This document shows, piece by piece, positions 8,056 through 17,905 of a DNA stretch of 64,000 nucleotides. Under the pieces are notes generated by a model. The model had not been told where the DNA came from and did not search any database. It saw only the letters and a list, made by a program, of their open reading frames with translations. The stretch covers positions 226,473 through 290,472 of the forward strand of contig JACQFN010000002.1 in the NCBI GenBank assembly GCA_016200045.1, written 5' to 3'. The position numbers and the translations under genes were made by a program. This DNA comes from Nitrososphaerota archaeon (GTDB taxonomy: Archaea; Thermoproteota; Nitrososphaeria; Nitrososphaerales; Gagatemarchaeaceae). Position 1 is the first letter of the stretch. Each line of letters opens with the position of its first letter.

Positions 8056-9251
8056 ACTTCTGCCCTTCGTGCGGGGAGCCATGCGAGCCCGCCCAGAACT
8101 TCTGCAAGAGGTGCCGGTACGAGCTACGGGCCAGAGCCGCCACGGAGGAGGCCGTCCGGTTGCCGGCACCCGTCTACGCGATGGAGGGAGCCTCCTTGTA
8201 CGTGATGGATGACTGGGGAGTGACGAGAGTGAGCACCAGGGGAAACGCTTCGGCCGTCATCCTGTTACTCGTTGCGTTTTCGACGGGCATCGCGGCAGTA
8301 CTCTATGACCTGACGAGGACCTATGCCCCCGGGATAGTCCTCTTCCTAATCCTCGCCCCGGTTGCTGACACTCTGAGATACCGCAGGCTGAGGTCCGTAA
8401 TCTCCCTCCCAAGAGAGTCGATGCTCCGGCTCAGAGGGTCGTGGTTCGTCCCCTGGGCGGGGTTGACATACATGACGGTCAAGGGAAGGCGAATCAGGTT
8501 CATGACGAACAGCTGGAGGTCGGCCACGATAGATCCGTCGGACATACCCTCAGTTGCAGCGAAGGGGGCCTCAGCCCTCGGAAGGCGCTTCTTTTCTTAT
8601 CCCGAAGGCCGCAGGGTTCTGGGGTCTGGCCTCAGGCGGTTCTGGACTCTCGTCATCATCATCTTCGTCCTGGACCAGGCCCTCCTCGTCGGGGCCGCGG
8701 TCACGCCCTTCTTCCCTGGGGAGAAGGAGGCCTATCTCACGCTGACGAACTCCCAGCAGCAGGGGATCGCGAGCCTTCCTCCCATCCTCCAGCTCGCGGC
8801 CATTTTCTCCAACAACGCGCAGGTCGCGCTGCTGACCCTGATTCCCGGGCTGGGTCTCTTCACGTTCGCGGCTTCGACCTATAACACTGGGAGGGTTATC
8901 CAGGTCATCGCGGACCGTGACAACGTCTCGTCACCCGCGATCCTGTTCATCCTGTTTCTGCTTCCGCACTCCTGGGTCGAGGAGCTCAGCTACCCTCTCG
9001 CCGCCGCCCTGTCGCTGTATTACCTGACGGAGTGGCGCCGACCGTCCTTCAGGGAGTTCTCCGACGTCTGGAAGCGGAGCAGGCTCAGCGTAGCCACCGG
9101 GCTAATCGCCGTCACTCTCGCCTTTGCGGCCGCCCTCGAAGTGACCGAACCGTTGCTCGGTGCATCCGCTCTCCTGCTGTGGGGCATGGTCTTTGTCGCA
9201 GTTGCGGTCGTCCGTTCCCGGTCGGAGCGGTTCAAAAGGCTCTTCTCGTGA
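8052..9251 (+). CDS. Zinc-ribbon protein with SpoIIM-like membrane domain
   Basis: A 399-residue protein. It has an N-terminal zinc ribbon (CPSCG and CKRC), a PH-like/DUF-type middle region preceded by two hydrophobic segments, and a C-terminal multi-pass domain. The C-terminal part contains FSNNAQVALLTLIPGLG and LPHSWVEELSYPLAAAL, the signatures of the stage II sporulation protein M (SpoIIM/DUF95) family, where the usual motif is PHG/S-x-x-E. Archaeal SpoIIM-like proteins have no known biochemical role. It is translationally coupled to the preceding zinc-ribbon gene. Confidence 0.75.
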   Translation: MNFCPSCGEPCEPAQNFCKRCRYELRARAATEEAVRLPAPVYAMEGASLYVMDDWGVTRVSTRGNASAVILLLVAFSTGIAAVLYDLTRTYAPGIVLFLILAPVADTLRYRRLRSVISLPRESMLRLRGSWFVPWAGLTYMTVKGRRIRFMTNSWRSATIDPSDIPSVAAKGASALGRRFFSYPEGRRVLGSGLRRFWTLVIIIFVLDQALLVGAAVTPFFPGEKEAYLTLTNSQQQGIASLPPILQLAAIFSNNAQVALLTLIPGLGLFTFAASTYNTGRVIQVIADRDNVSSPAILFILFLLPHSWVEELSYPLAAALSLYYLTEWRRPSFREFSDVWKRSRLSVATGLIAVTLAFAAALEVTEPLLGASALLLWGMVFVAVAVVRSRSERFKRLFS

Positions 9252-9256
9252 AGTAG

Positions 9257-10189
9257 TCAAGACCGGGCAAGCGGGAGCTGGAGGATCGTGATCAGACCGG
9301 GTTTCGCGCTCGCGACCCTTTCGATCGCGTTAACGACCAGGGCGACCGTCGCCGAGTCCCCGAATACGCCCTTCTCGAACCTGAGCTTGATTGTAGGGTC
9401 CCCCCTGACCTCGACGACGTCAAAGTCAGCCGAGGTCGTCGACATCTCGAGGTCCAGCCTTATCGAGCAGGCGCCCACCTTGCCCTCCACGAACTGCCTG
9501 ACCCCGAGTACGTAGTCTTCAGATCCCAGGACAGGAAAGATTCCTTCCTTGGAGTCGTCAAAGGTGCCTCCCAGCGAACGCGCGATAAGATGGGCGGACT
9601 CCACCAGCCCGACATGTCCCAGCGTCCCCTGTGCTGCTTCTCTTTCGAACTTCGCCCTCGTCAGACCGACCCCCGCCTTTGACTGGAGCTGCCTCCGTCT
9701 TTTTCCCACGTCGACGCTCCGGACAACGTGGATGTTCGTCGGCCCGTTTGAAGCTGAGGCGACGACTGCGGGGACCCAGTCCATGACGAACCCAGGGTTG
9801 ACCCCGACCCCTACGACGCTCACGTCGTTATCCTTCGCAAGCCTGTCCAGGTTCTCAGCCTGGGTGCCGCCAGCGTGGAGCGGAAACGCCATCTCCTCGG
9901 AAGTGGTTACGACGTCAAGCCCGAGACCGACCGCGAGGACGACATCTGGAAGGAGGTCGGCCATCCTCGACTTCGTCGAGAAGACCGCCACATCCGCAGC
10001 ACCCGCTGCGAGCCCCGCCAGGGTCTGTTGGACCCTGACCCCGAGAGGCAGGCCGGTGAGCTCCGCAACTGTCTTCCCCGCCTTTCCAGTGTCCGTGTCT
10101 ATGACCGCGACGACATCGTGGGACCTCTCGACCAGCCTCCTCAATATCTCGGTCCCAATCGCCCCCAAGCCGAAGAGGACCACCTTCAA
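9257..10189 (-). CDS. Dihydrodipicolinate reductase-like dehydrogenase
   Basis: An NAD(P)-dependent dehydrogenase of 310 residues with an N-terminal Rossmann motif (LFGLGAIGTEI) and the VGVGVNPGFVMDWVP segment. This matches 2,4-diaminopentanoate dehydrogenase and other dihydrodipicolinate reductase-like enzymes rather than DapB itself. It probably acts on an amino-acid-derived substrate. There are no lysine or ornithine pathway genes nearby to define it. It is followed closely, on the opposite strand, by the SpoIIM-like gene. Confidence 0.75.
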   Translation of the reverse strand: MKVVLFGLGAIGTEILRRLVERSHDVVAVIDTDTGKAGKTVAELTGLPLGVRVQQTLAGLAAGAADVAVFSTKSRMADLLPDVVLAVGLGLDVVTTSEEMAFPLHAGGTQAENLDRLAKDNDVSVVGVGVNPGFVMDWVPAVVASASNGPTNIHVVRSVDVGKRRRQLQSKAGVGLTRAKFEREAAQGTLGHVGLVESAHLIARSLGGTFDDSKEGIFPVLGSEDYVLGVRQFVEGKVGACSIRLDLEMSTTSADFDVVEVRGDPTIKLRFEKGVFGDSATVALVVNAIERVASAKPGLITILQLPLARS

Positions 10190-10237
10190 GTGGGCGTCTT
10201 CTTTCGTCCGCGGTCTTATAATCGATGCGGGGAGCCG

Positions 10238-10831
10238 CTATCGAAGCTCTAGGAACTCCGCAAACTGGGAGAGGTTGGAGGAGAAGTCGGCCAGCGTGTG
10301 TACCGGGACTATCGCCGCGCCATTCACGAACCTGACCTGGTCGTCCCTCAGGGAGACTATCACTATTGCCATGGGTTCGATTGCATCGAGCGTCAGCCTC
10401 AAGCGATCCGCCCTGCGCCCCTGAGCCTCGGCCGCCTTTCTGAGTGCAGACGGACTCCCGCCCGCCCCCCACTGCTTGCAGTCCACCAGAAGGGCCACGC
10501 CATCCCTGCGCGCGAGCAGGTCTATCTGTCCCGGGGGTTTCCGGAGCAGGATGTTCTGCCTGACGTCGAACCCGACCGAGCGAAGGATTCCGCCGCAGAA
10601 CGACTCGAACCCCTTCCAGTCAACGAACTTGGCGACGATGTCGGCAGGGGTCCCCATCCTGCAGGCGACGATCGCTCTCAGGGTGACAGGGTCGAGGTCG
10701 GCTCCGCGTGGGCCGAGGTCAAAGGTTGCCCGCACAACTTCCTCTTCGAAGGACGCGGAAGTGGAGCTGCCTTCGATCAGCGACTGAAGCCGGCTTTCTG
10801 AAGGAGGGCGGCGGAACCCGCTGGGCGCCAT
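10238..10831 (-). CDS. PD-(D/E)xK nuclease-like protein (Mrr-type)
   Basis: The frame is open further upstream, but ATG 10831 is chosen because an AT-rich box lies 27 nt before it and the extra N-terminal sequence looks non-coding. The C-terminal half has a restriction-endonuclease-like core: FESFCGGILRSVGFDV, then a D in PGQIDLLARR, then VDCKQW, which gives the D...(D/E)xK catalytic pattern with Cys in place of the usual Glu. The N-terminal half is not recognised. Such stand-alone Mrr-like proteins are widespread in archaea, and their DNA target is unknown. It lies just downstream of the transporter operon, on the same strand, but has its own promoter. Confidence 0.65.
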   Translation of the reverse strand: MAPSGFRRPPSESRLQSLIEGSSTSASFEEEVVRATFDLGPRGADLDPVTLRAIVACRMGTPADIVAKFVDWKGFESFCGGILRSVGFDVRQNILLRKPPGQIDLLARRDGVALLVDCKQWGAGGSPSALRKAAEAQGRRADRLRLTLDAIEPMAIVIVSLRDDQVRFVNGAAIVPVHTLADFSSNLSQFAEFLELR

Positions 10832-10854
10832 CAAAGTGCTACAAGCGGCCTCGG

Positions 10855-10861
10855 TAATTAA
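10855..10861 (-). promoter_or_regulatory. TATA-like box of the nuclease-like gene
   Basis: TAATTAA (TTAATTA on the coding strand) is centred 27 nt upstream of the ATG at 10831, consistent with a leaderless transcript. Confidence 0.5.
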
Positions 10862-10941
10862 CGGAGACGTCGCTGCCGACAACGGGCGACAGGGGGAGAC
10901 TGCGGATTCCTCACTCGTGCAGGCCCCATCGCGCCTGGCGA

Positions 10942-11947
10942 CTACTTGCCGACAGGCTTTCCCTTCACGAAGTCTTCTGCGTAGTGGCACGCCACCAGGT
11001 GTCCGGGGACCACGTCACCTCTTAGCGGCGGGTCCTCCCGTTTGCATAGGTCGGTCGCGTACGGGCATCTCGTGTGGAACCGGCACCCCGGAGGGATGTT
11101 GGACGCGCTCGCAATCTCCCCCGTGATAGGTATCTCTCTCTCGGCAAGCTTGTGGGCCAAGTCCGGCCTGGGGGCGGCGACCAGCAGCGCCTGCGTGTAC
11201 GGGTGGAGGGGCTGGTTGACCACAGATTCCGTGGGGCCCATCTCCACGATTCTTCCCAGATACATCACGCAGATCTTGTCCGAAATGTACCTAGCTACGG
11301 CCAGGTCGTGAGTGATGAAGAGCATGGTCAGGTTGAATTCGCCCTTGAGCCTGAGCAGGAGGTTCAGGACCCCCGCGCGGATGGATACGTCCAGCATGGA
11401 GACCGGCTCATCCGCGAGGATGAAGCTGGGAGTCTGGGCGAGCGCCCTGGCTATCGCGACCCCGCTGCCTCTGCCCTCCGCTCAGCTCATGCGGGTAACG
11501 CTCGATAAACTCCTCGGGTGGCTCGAGCTCGACGGACTTCAGGACGGAGAGGACTATCCCCTCCCGTTCCGCCTCCGACGTTCCGATGTGGTAGGTCATG
11601 AGGGGCTCGGAGACAATCTGGCGGACGCTCATCCTCGGGTTCAGGGAGTCGTAGGGGTCCTGGAAGACCACCTGCATCTTCCTTCTTACCTGCTTGAGTT
11701 TCCTCTGCGAGACCTTCGTGATGTCGACACCGTCGAACACAATCTTTCCGTCGGAGACGTCCAGGAGGCGGAGGACCATCCGACCGGTCGTCGTCTTCCC
11801 GCACCCGGACTCCCCTACCATAGCGAAGACCTCCCCCTTCGGAATCTCGAAGGAAATCCCGTCTACCGCACTGACCCTCGTCTTCGACCTCGAAAGGAAT
11901 CTCTTTTCCACTTCGAAGTATTTCCTGAGGTTCTCTACAGACAGCAT
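10942..11947 (-). pseudogene. oppF: Peptide ABC transporter ATP-binding protein (OppF-like), frameshifted
   Basis: The second ATPase of an oligopeptide/dipeptide-type importer. The N-terminal part (MLSVENLRKYF to HELSGGQRQR) has Walker A GESGCGKTT, the Q-loop and the signature. The C-terminal part (LADEPVSMLDVSIR onward) has Walker B, the H-loop in FITHD and the OppF-type Cys-rich tail. The two parts are in different frames. The break is at a run of four C (11460-11463; four G on the coding strand). Removing one G restores RVAIARALAQTPS and a continuous protein of about 334 residues. This is either a real one-base insertion or a consensus error in a homopolymer. ATG 11947 is 17 bp after the oppD stop. 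Confidence 0.85.
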
Positions 11948-11964
11948 CGGGCCAGCTTCCAAAA

Positions 11965-12918
11965 TCAGATTTCTCCCGCAAAGTGACAGAGGGCAAAGTG
12001 CTTCGGGGAAACTTCGATCATCGGGGGGTCCACGGTCGAGCACTTCTCCTTATAGTACGGGCATCTGGGGTGGAACCTGCACGCGCTGGGCGGGGTCAGC
12101 AGGTCGGGAGGGTTTCCCTTGATCGCCTCCAGATGCTTCTTCTCCCCCGATACGCTCGGGAACGCCGAAAGCAGCCCCCTCGTGTAGGGGTGGGCCGGGC
12201 GCGAGAAGATGTCCTCGCTGGTCCCGAATTCCACTATCTTCCCAGCGTACATTATGGCTACCCTGTCGCAGATCTCGGAGATGACGGAGAGGTCGTGGCT
12301 GATCAGTATCATCGCGACCTTGGACTGGACCCTCTTCATCAGCTTCAGAACCTGCGCCTGGACGATCACGTCGAGGGCGGTCGTCGGCTCGTCCGCGACC
12401 AGGAGGTCCGGGTTGTTGGCCATCGCCATCGAGATCATCGCTCTTTGCTTCATCCCCCCGCTGAGCTCGTGAGGATACCTGTCCGCGTTCCCCGGGTCGA
12501 CTCCGACGCTCTGGAGGAGCTGCCTTGCTCTGTCGAACGCCTTTGCCTTCGAGACGTCCTCGTGCGTCCTGATCGCCTCGACTATCTGGCCCCCTATCGT
12601 CTGCACGGGGTTGAAGGCGTTCAGCGAACCCTGGAAGGCGATGGAGATGTCTTTCCACCTTACCTTTCTCATCTCTGCCTCGGACATTTTCATGATGTCC
12701 TTGCCGTTGAGCCTGACCTCGCCGGACACGACCCTCCCGGGCTTCGGGATCAGCCTCATCAGGGCGAGGGCAGTCGTGGTCTTCCCGCAACCTGACTCCC
12801 CGGCTATCCCGAGGGCTTCTCCCTCGTTGGCGGTAAAGGAGATGTCGTCGACCGCCTTCACGCTCCCCCTCACTGTCTCAAAGTAGACTCTGAGTCCCTT
12901 TACCTCCAGGATTGCCAA
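11965..12918 (-). CDS. oppD: Peptide ABC transporter ATP-binding protein (OppD-like)
   Basis: The first ATPase of the importer, 317 residues and intact. It has Walker A GESGCGKTTT, an FQGSLNAFNP Q-loop region, signature ELSGGMKQR, Walker B LLVADEPTTALD and H-loop LISHDL. The C-terminal extension has CRFHPRCPY, the Cys pattern of OppD/DppD proteins, which in some relatives binds a 4Fe-4S cluster. It lies 4 bp downstream of oppC. Q-loop sequence FQGSLN differs from the more usual FQDP/FQEP but is common in the OppD group. Confidence 0.92.
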   Translation of the reverse strand: MAILEVKGLRVYFETVRGSVKAVDDISFTANEGEALGIAGESGCGKTTTALALMRLIPKPGRVVSGEVRLNGKDIMKMSEAEMRKVRWKDISIAFQGSLNAFNPVQTIGGQIVEAIRTHEDVSKAKAFDRARQLLQSVGVDPGNADRYPHELSGGMKQRAMISMAMANNPDLLVADEPTTALDVIVQAQVLKLMKRVQSKVAMILISHDLSVISEICDRVAIMYAGKIVEFGTSEDIFSRPAHPYTRGLLSAFPSVSGEKKHLEAIKGNPPDLLTPPSACRFHPRCPYYKEKCSTVDPPMIEVSPKHFALCHFAGEI

Positions 12919-12922
12919 GCAG

Positions 12923-14500
12923 TTACCTCCTCCGGAGCCTGGGATTGAGTATGGAGTCCATCGCGTACCCTACGAAGAGGAAGCCCGAACTCAGGAGGGC
13001 GGTCAGGATCCCCGGTGGAAGGATCCACCACCAGGCCCTGAAGTTGTGAACGAAGGCGGCATTCGTCATGTACCCCCAGTCGACTATCGTCGCGTCGCCG
13101 AGGCCGAGGAAGGTAATTGCAGTTAGGGTGATTATCGCACCGGGGATGAACAGGACCAGCTGTGTGAACGCGATAGGCGAGACGTTCGGTAACATGTGCC
13201 TGAGGAGTATGCGTCCCGTGGAAGCGCCCGAAGCCCTCGCTGCGTCAACGAACGCCCTCGACTTCAGGCCGATTACTATTGATCTGATTATCCTTGCTAT
13301 CGTGGGCCAACCAAGTATGGCGATGATCCATGTAATCGTTGTGATGCTCGGCCTCAGAAGAACGGAGAGGACTATCAGGAAAGGGAGGAACGGGAGCACG
13401 AGAACGAAGTCGGCGATCCGCATCAGGAACTCGTCGAGGACCCCGCCGATGTACCCGGCGACTATCCCCACGGCGAGGCCCAAGGCGACCCCCAGGGAGG
13501 CAGAGAGCACCCCGACGTACAGGGCCCACCGCGTACCGTAGACCAGCTGCGTGAAGATGTCCCTCCCAAGCTGGTCAGTCCCCAGGAGCCCGGAAGCGTC
13601 CCCGTCGATCTTGACCTGCAGGCCGGTGAGTGTGAATTTGGCGCCTTCGGTCGAGGCCAGGCCTGGACGAATGGCCATTCCCATCTTCACTTCGTAGGTC
13701 CCGTGAGTCGCGAAGATCCGCTTCGCCGCGTTCGCGGTCGAGTCCCCGAACCAGACGGTCTTTGTCAGCGGGCTTACCAGGTATGAATCGATGGTGTAGC
13801 TCGGGGCGGTCAGGTTCGATGACGAGAAGCCCCCGCCTCCGTTCTGGATGGTGCTGTACTTGTTCACGCTGTCCCAGATTCTGTATTCTGTGTGGTTGGG
13901 GTTGATGATGGAAAGCGCGAACCGATAACCTACCGTGGAAGACTTCTGCAGGGTAATGTTGAACGGGACCCTGAACCTGGGGGGCGGGGGGTAGGAGTAC
14001 TCGACGGACCGGACGAGGCTGACTCCGATCGTCCCGCTGAAGGACGTGGTCTTTTGGAAGCTGACCAGGATTGCTCCCGTGCTGCCTGTCTTCGAATAGG
14101 CCACCGAAAGACTCCCGAGGTCGGTGGTAGCGTTCCTGATCGACCAAGACTCCCCCGATGGACCCGCCACTGGTTCAGACAGCGAAAGGTTCTGGCCGCT
14201 CACGAAAGCCAAGACTCTGAAAGATTCGAAGGTCTGTTGGCTTGACAGGAAGGTGTCCTAGAAGAGTGTCGTGTCGGGGGAGAGGTTGGGATTGAATATC
14301 GTGAACCAGGAAGGGCTCGACGAAGCCGCGCTAATGCCGGTCGAGCTGTAGGGGTTGTAGGGGGTGAGGAGAGGGGCCGCGGCGGCAAGGACCACGAAAA
14401 ACCCAAGCATTGCAAAGCCTAGGATCCCCATCTTGCTCCTGCGGTATAGCCTCCAGAAGTTCCTGATTCGGCCGGACCCCCTCGCTTCAGCCGTGGTCAG
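12923..14500 (-). CDS. oppC: Peptide ABC transporter permease (OppC-like), interrupted by in-frame TAG
   Basis: The second permease of the importer. The C-terminal part has about five membrane segments and the inner-membrane signature with the EAA-type loop (DAARASGASTGRILLRHMLPN). The N-terminal membrane helix (ATG GGG ATC onward at 14431, reading MGILGFAMLGFF) is in the same frame but is cut off by a TAG at 14258-14260. A long extracytoplasmic insert of about 190 residues lies between the first and second helix, which is unusual for OppC. Family comparison suggests the protein begins before the first helix, at CTG 14500 overlapping the oppB stop as CTGA. The piece after the stop has only a TTG start and would lack the first helix. 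Confidence 0.8.
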
Positions 14501-15477
14501 ACTCGCACCCTCGGGTCAAGCAGGGCGTACATCACGTCTGCCGCAAAGTTCCCGATTATCGTCGCGAATGCGATCAGGTAAAACAGGACGTTCATCGTGG
14601 GGAAGTCGGCGTTCACCGCCGAGTTCAGGAGATAGATCCCGATCCCCTGCCAGGAGAAGACTGTCTCGGTGATGACGGCCCCTCCAAAGATGCCTGAGAG
14701 GCTGAGGGCCACTATCGTCACGAGAGGGAGGGTGGCGTTACGAAGGGCATGCCTGAAGATCACAGCGCGCTCTGTGAGCCCCTTCGCCCTTGCGGTGAGG
14801 ATGTAGTCCTCGGTCATGATGTCGATCAGGACGCTCCTCATGGTGAGGAGGGTCCCCCCGAACAGGAAAATGACCAGCGTCGCCACCGGGAGGACAGCGT
14901 GCCAGGCGACGTTCAGCGAATACCCGATGAAGTCGGTCGGGGCGTTGACGTCGGCGACCCCCCCTAGCGGGAAGAGGTTCAGGGTATACCCGAAGACGTA
15001 GATCAGGATGATTCCTATCCAGAACGTGGGGACGCTCTGCGTGACCAGGCTCGTCGAGAGGGTGGTTATGTCGAACTTTGAGCCTCTCTTGCTCCCCGCG
15101 TAGGTGCCAAGGACGACCCCTATGACCAGCTCGATGACCGTGGCGGTCCCGAGGAGTGCTAGTGTGTTCGGGAGGCGCCTTGCGATTTCGTCCACGACCG
15201 GCCTCTGGCTAACGAAGCTGGTGAAGTGCGGGTTCGATATGAAGTTGAACGTGAAGGTGTTGTACACCGTGTCTGCGAACTGGACCCAGTAGGGCTTGTC
15301 CAAGCCGTAGAACCTGATGTACTCCTGGAGCTGCGCGGCGCTCTTCACGTTGCCGCTGAGGAACTGGAGGGGGCCCCCAGGAATGAGCTCGAACAGCCAG
15401 AAGTTGAAAGAGGCGATCAGAAGAAGCAGAATGACGGTATAAAGCGTCCTTCGGGCGATGTATCGCGCTAGGGTCAA
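14497..15477 (-). CDS. oppB: Peptide ABC transporter permease (OppB-like)
   Basis: The first permease of the importer, 326 residues with six predicted membrane helices. The N-terminus MTLARYIARRTLYTVILLLL and the LIPGGPLQFL segment that follows are typical of OppB/DppB. The cytoplasmic coupling loop DYILTARAKGLTERAVIFRHALRN is conserved. It is intact, in contrast to oppA, oppC and oppF. It lies 40 bp downstream of oppA. Confidence 0.92.
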   Translation of the reverse strand: MTLARYIARRTLYTVILLLLIASFNFWLFELIPGGPLQFLSGNVKSAAQLQEYIRFYGLDKPYWVQFADTVYNTFTFNFISNPHFTSFVSQRPVVDEIARRLPNTLALLGTATVIELVIGVVLGTYAGSKRGSKFDITTLSTSLVTQSVPTFWIGIILIYVFGYTLNLFPLGGVADVNAPTDFIGYSLNVAWHAVLPVATLVIFLFGGTLLTMRSVLIDIMTEDYILTARAKGLTERAVIFRHALRNATLPLVTIVALSLSGIFGGAVITETVFSWQGIGIYLLNSAVNADFPTMNVLFYLIAFATIIGNFAADVMYALLDPRVRV

Positions 15478-15517
15478 GGGACGACCCTGAGAAGAAATGG
15501 GGAGACGAACCTATGCG

Positions 15518-17869
15518 CTAGGTTCGTCTTCTAGTTGCGACGTAGCCTCCGACTGCTCCAATTATCAGTGTCACTATCGCGACTACTGAAATTGTGGTGT
15601 AGTCAGGCGCTGCAGCCGCTCCTTGAGAAGTGGTGGTAACTACACTAGTGTTGATCTGAGTGGTGACCTGAGTGGTCGTCTGGGTCGTGGGCGGCGGTGC
15701 CGCTACGACCATGAACGCTTCCTGCTGTTGGACAGTCTGTCCCCTGGTGACGTTCACAGGGTTGCCGTTGAGGTCGTTGACGGTTACTGTAGTGAAGTTG
15801 TAGACGAAGACGTTCGTCCTCTGGTAGGTCCCGACAGGCAGGTCCGCGAAGACCGACAGCGTCCCTCCCGGCGCCGGATACCCGGTGCCGGAGTAGATTG
15901 TCTGGTCCTGCGCGAAGGCCGTGGCGCCGGTCGTGTCCCTGATCACCGTTGTGACATTCATCGGGAGCCTGATGTTTCCTGATGGAAGGGTGATTGAAAG
16001 TGGTTGCCCCTGCGTTACTGTCGGAAGGACAGGTGGGGTCGACGCGCCGGATAGCCAGTAGTTCTTATTGAGGTCCATTACGATGTACTGACCTGGCTGG
16101 TACTTCTCGAACATCAGCGGGCCTGATCCGATCAGCTCTCCCGTGACTTCGGGATGCACCGATGCCCAGTCGTTGGCGTGTAGTGGATCGTGCTTCTCCC
16201 AGATGTGCTGTGGCAGTATAGGTAGTGCGACGAGGATCTGCTGGAGCCTCCAGTAAGAGGGAGACTTCAGGGTGATTTGCACTTCCGTGGAGTTGACGGC
16301 CGTGGCGCTCGCAATGTCCGGGGCGAAGGTGCTTGCTGCGCCCACCGTCTGGTTCCAAAGCCAGGCGCTGTAGGCGTAGTCCGCAGCCGTGACAGGCACA
16401 CCGTCGTGGAAGGTCATTCCCTGCCTGAGGTTGACGGTGACCACCTGTCCTCCGCCCGACGAGTTCGTGCTCCACCAGTCCGCCGCCCACGGGATGATTC
16501 CCGCAGGGTTCGAAGGATCTGGCGCAGCAGCCGAATCGAAGACGGCCTCTGGCGACCCGCCGACAACGTAGGCCTCCCAAACGCTCAATGTGATGCCCAT
16601 GAGTATCGGGTTGAACTTGTCGAGGTCCCCGAGGAGGTCAGCCGTTATGGTGCCGCCCGCCTGTCTCCCGGCGAGGCTCATGTTGACGAATGTGTAGTCG
16701 TTGAACACGCCCTGGTTCGCTAGGTTCACGGAACCTTCCCACTGTTGGCCGCCGAAGTGGTTGTTGTAGGCGTTGATGACCACCCATGTGTATATCGGGA
16801 CGACGTACGCCTGGTCGGCGATGATCGTCTGTGCGTCCCACGCTGCGTTCTGGATGGTCGTCTTGTTGTTCGAGCCGTGGACCACTTCGACCGCAGCGTC
16901 AAGCGCTGCGTCGTGGACTCTGAGGAAGTTTGGTCCCCACGTCACGGGCGACGGGGTCACAAGAACATCCTGTGTGGAGTCGAAGGTGGTGTACAGCAGG
17001 CCGTCCAGGTCGACCGGAGGCGGGAAGAGGAATCCCGCGGTCGCCGCGACGTAGTTGGGCGGGTTGGAGTAGTACAGGTTGTTGAAGATCTGGGTCCTTG
17101 ACATAATGGTTGAAACTACTGGAATGTCAGCGGCCGAAGTCGCCGCGTTGGTAGCCATCTGTTGGGCGAAATATGTCCTGCCAGGGTCTGTCCTGGTCTG
17201 GATCTGGACTGTGCAGGGTACGGTGTAGCCCGACGCGGAGCACGGAGTTCCCAGCGACCCTGGTCCTCCGCCTCCCCACGCCAAGACACGTCCGTTGGGG
17301 TCAGTCTATGTGTGGGCGCCTGCGTCGTGGACCCAGCCGCCGTTGGTCAGCTCCATGGCCGCCTCGGCGTTGCTGTAGTCATAGGTTGTGACGTTCGGGT
17401 TGTACCAGTTCCCGTAGAAGGGCGGGACCATTGTGTTCATGGGGATGGCGTACCCCTGGTAGGCGGTCGCGACCACATCGTCTCTGTCAACAAGGTGGGA
17501 CATCGCCTTTCTGAAAGCGGTGTCATTGGTCGGCCAGACCTGTTGGTTCATCGCGAGGAAGAAGACCCCGGCCTGCGGGGTCGTGTTGACGGTGACGTTG
17601 GCCGCTTGGAGCTCCGGAATCCTCGAGGGGTCGACGGTCCAGTCCCCAATGAAGGCGTCTCCGTGCTCGACCTGGAGCGACTGCACGTTTGCGTCCTCGA
17701 CCACGTTGAAGACGACCTTGTCCGCGTAGGGCCCGGATATCCCCGAGACCCCTCCAGATGCCTTAACGGTTGGGGAAGCTGAAAATAGAATTATTGCAGT
17801 TGGCATTGCAAGAAGTAGCAAGATGGTAAAAGATGCTAGTCTAGTTGAGAATCGCTTGGTTTTCTTCAT
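15518..17869 (-). CDS. oppA: Peptide ABC transporter substrate-binding protein (OppA-like), interrupted by in-frame TAG
   Basis: Extracytoplasmic solute-binding protein of the SBP_bac_5 family, about 783 codons. ATG 17869 is chosen because a TATA box lies 27 nt upstream. It has a Lys/Arg-rich signal peptide and a C-terminal hydrophobic anchor ending in Arg residues after a Thr-rich linker. A TAG at 17306-17308 splits the frame. Both sides are coding in the same frame, reading WVHDAGAHT, stop, TDPNGRVLAWGG. Domain order appears permuted: the part before the stop resembles the C-lobe of usual OppA proteins (AFRKAMSHLVDRDDVV), whereas N-lobe motifs (FHDGVPVTAADYAYS, LPQHIW) come later. Substrate unknown; peptides, sugars or nickel are all possible for the family. 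Confidence 0.82.
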
Positions 17870-17891
17870 CGAATGTTTCATGAGCCCCACG

Positions 17892-17899
17892 TTATAAAA
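17892..17899 (-). promoter_or_regulatory. TATA box of the opp operon
   Basis: TTTTATAA on the coding strand is centred 27 nt upstream of ATG 17869 and drives oppA-B-C-D-F. Confidence 0.6.
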
Positions 17900-17905
17900 G
17901 CAATT

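Noticed and set aside
14258-17308. Pyrrolysine or general TAG recoding
   Set aside because: TAG is the natural stop of ABCE1, the Trm5-like gene, the cupredoxin, oppF, rpoH and rpoB in this window, so genome-wide recoding is unlikely; a local effect remains possible.
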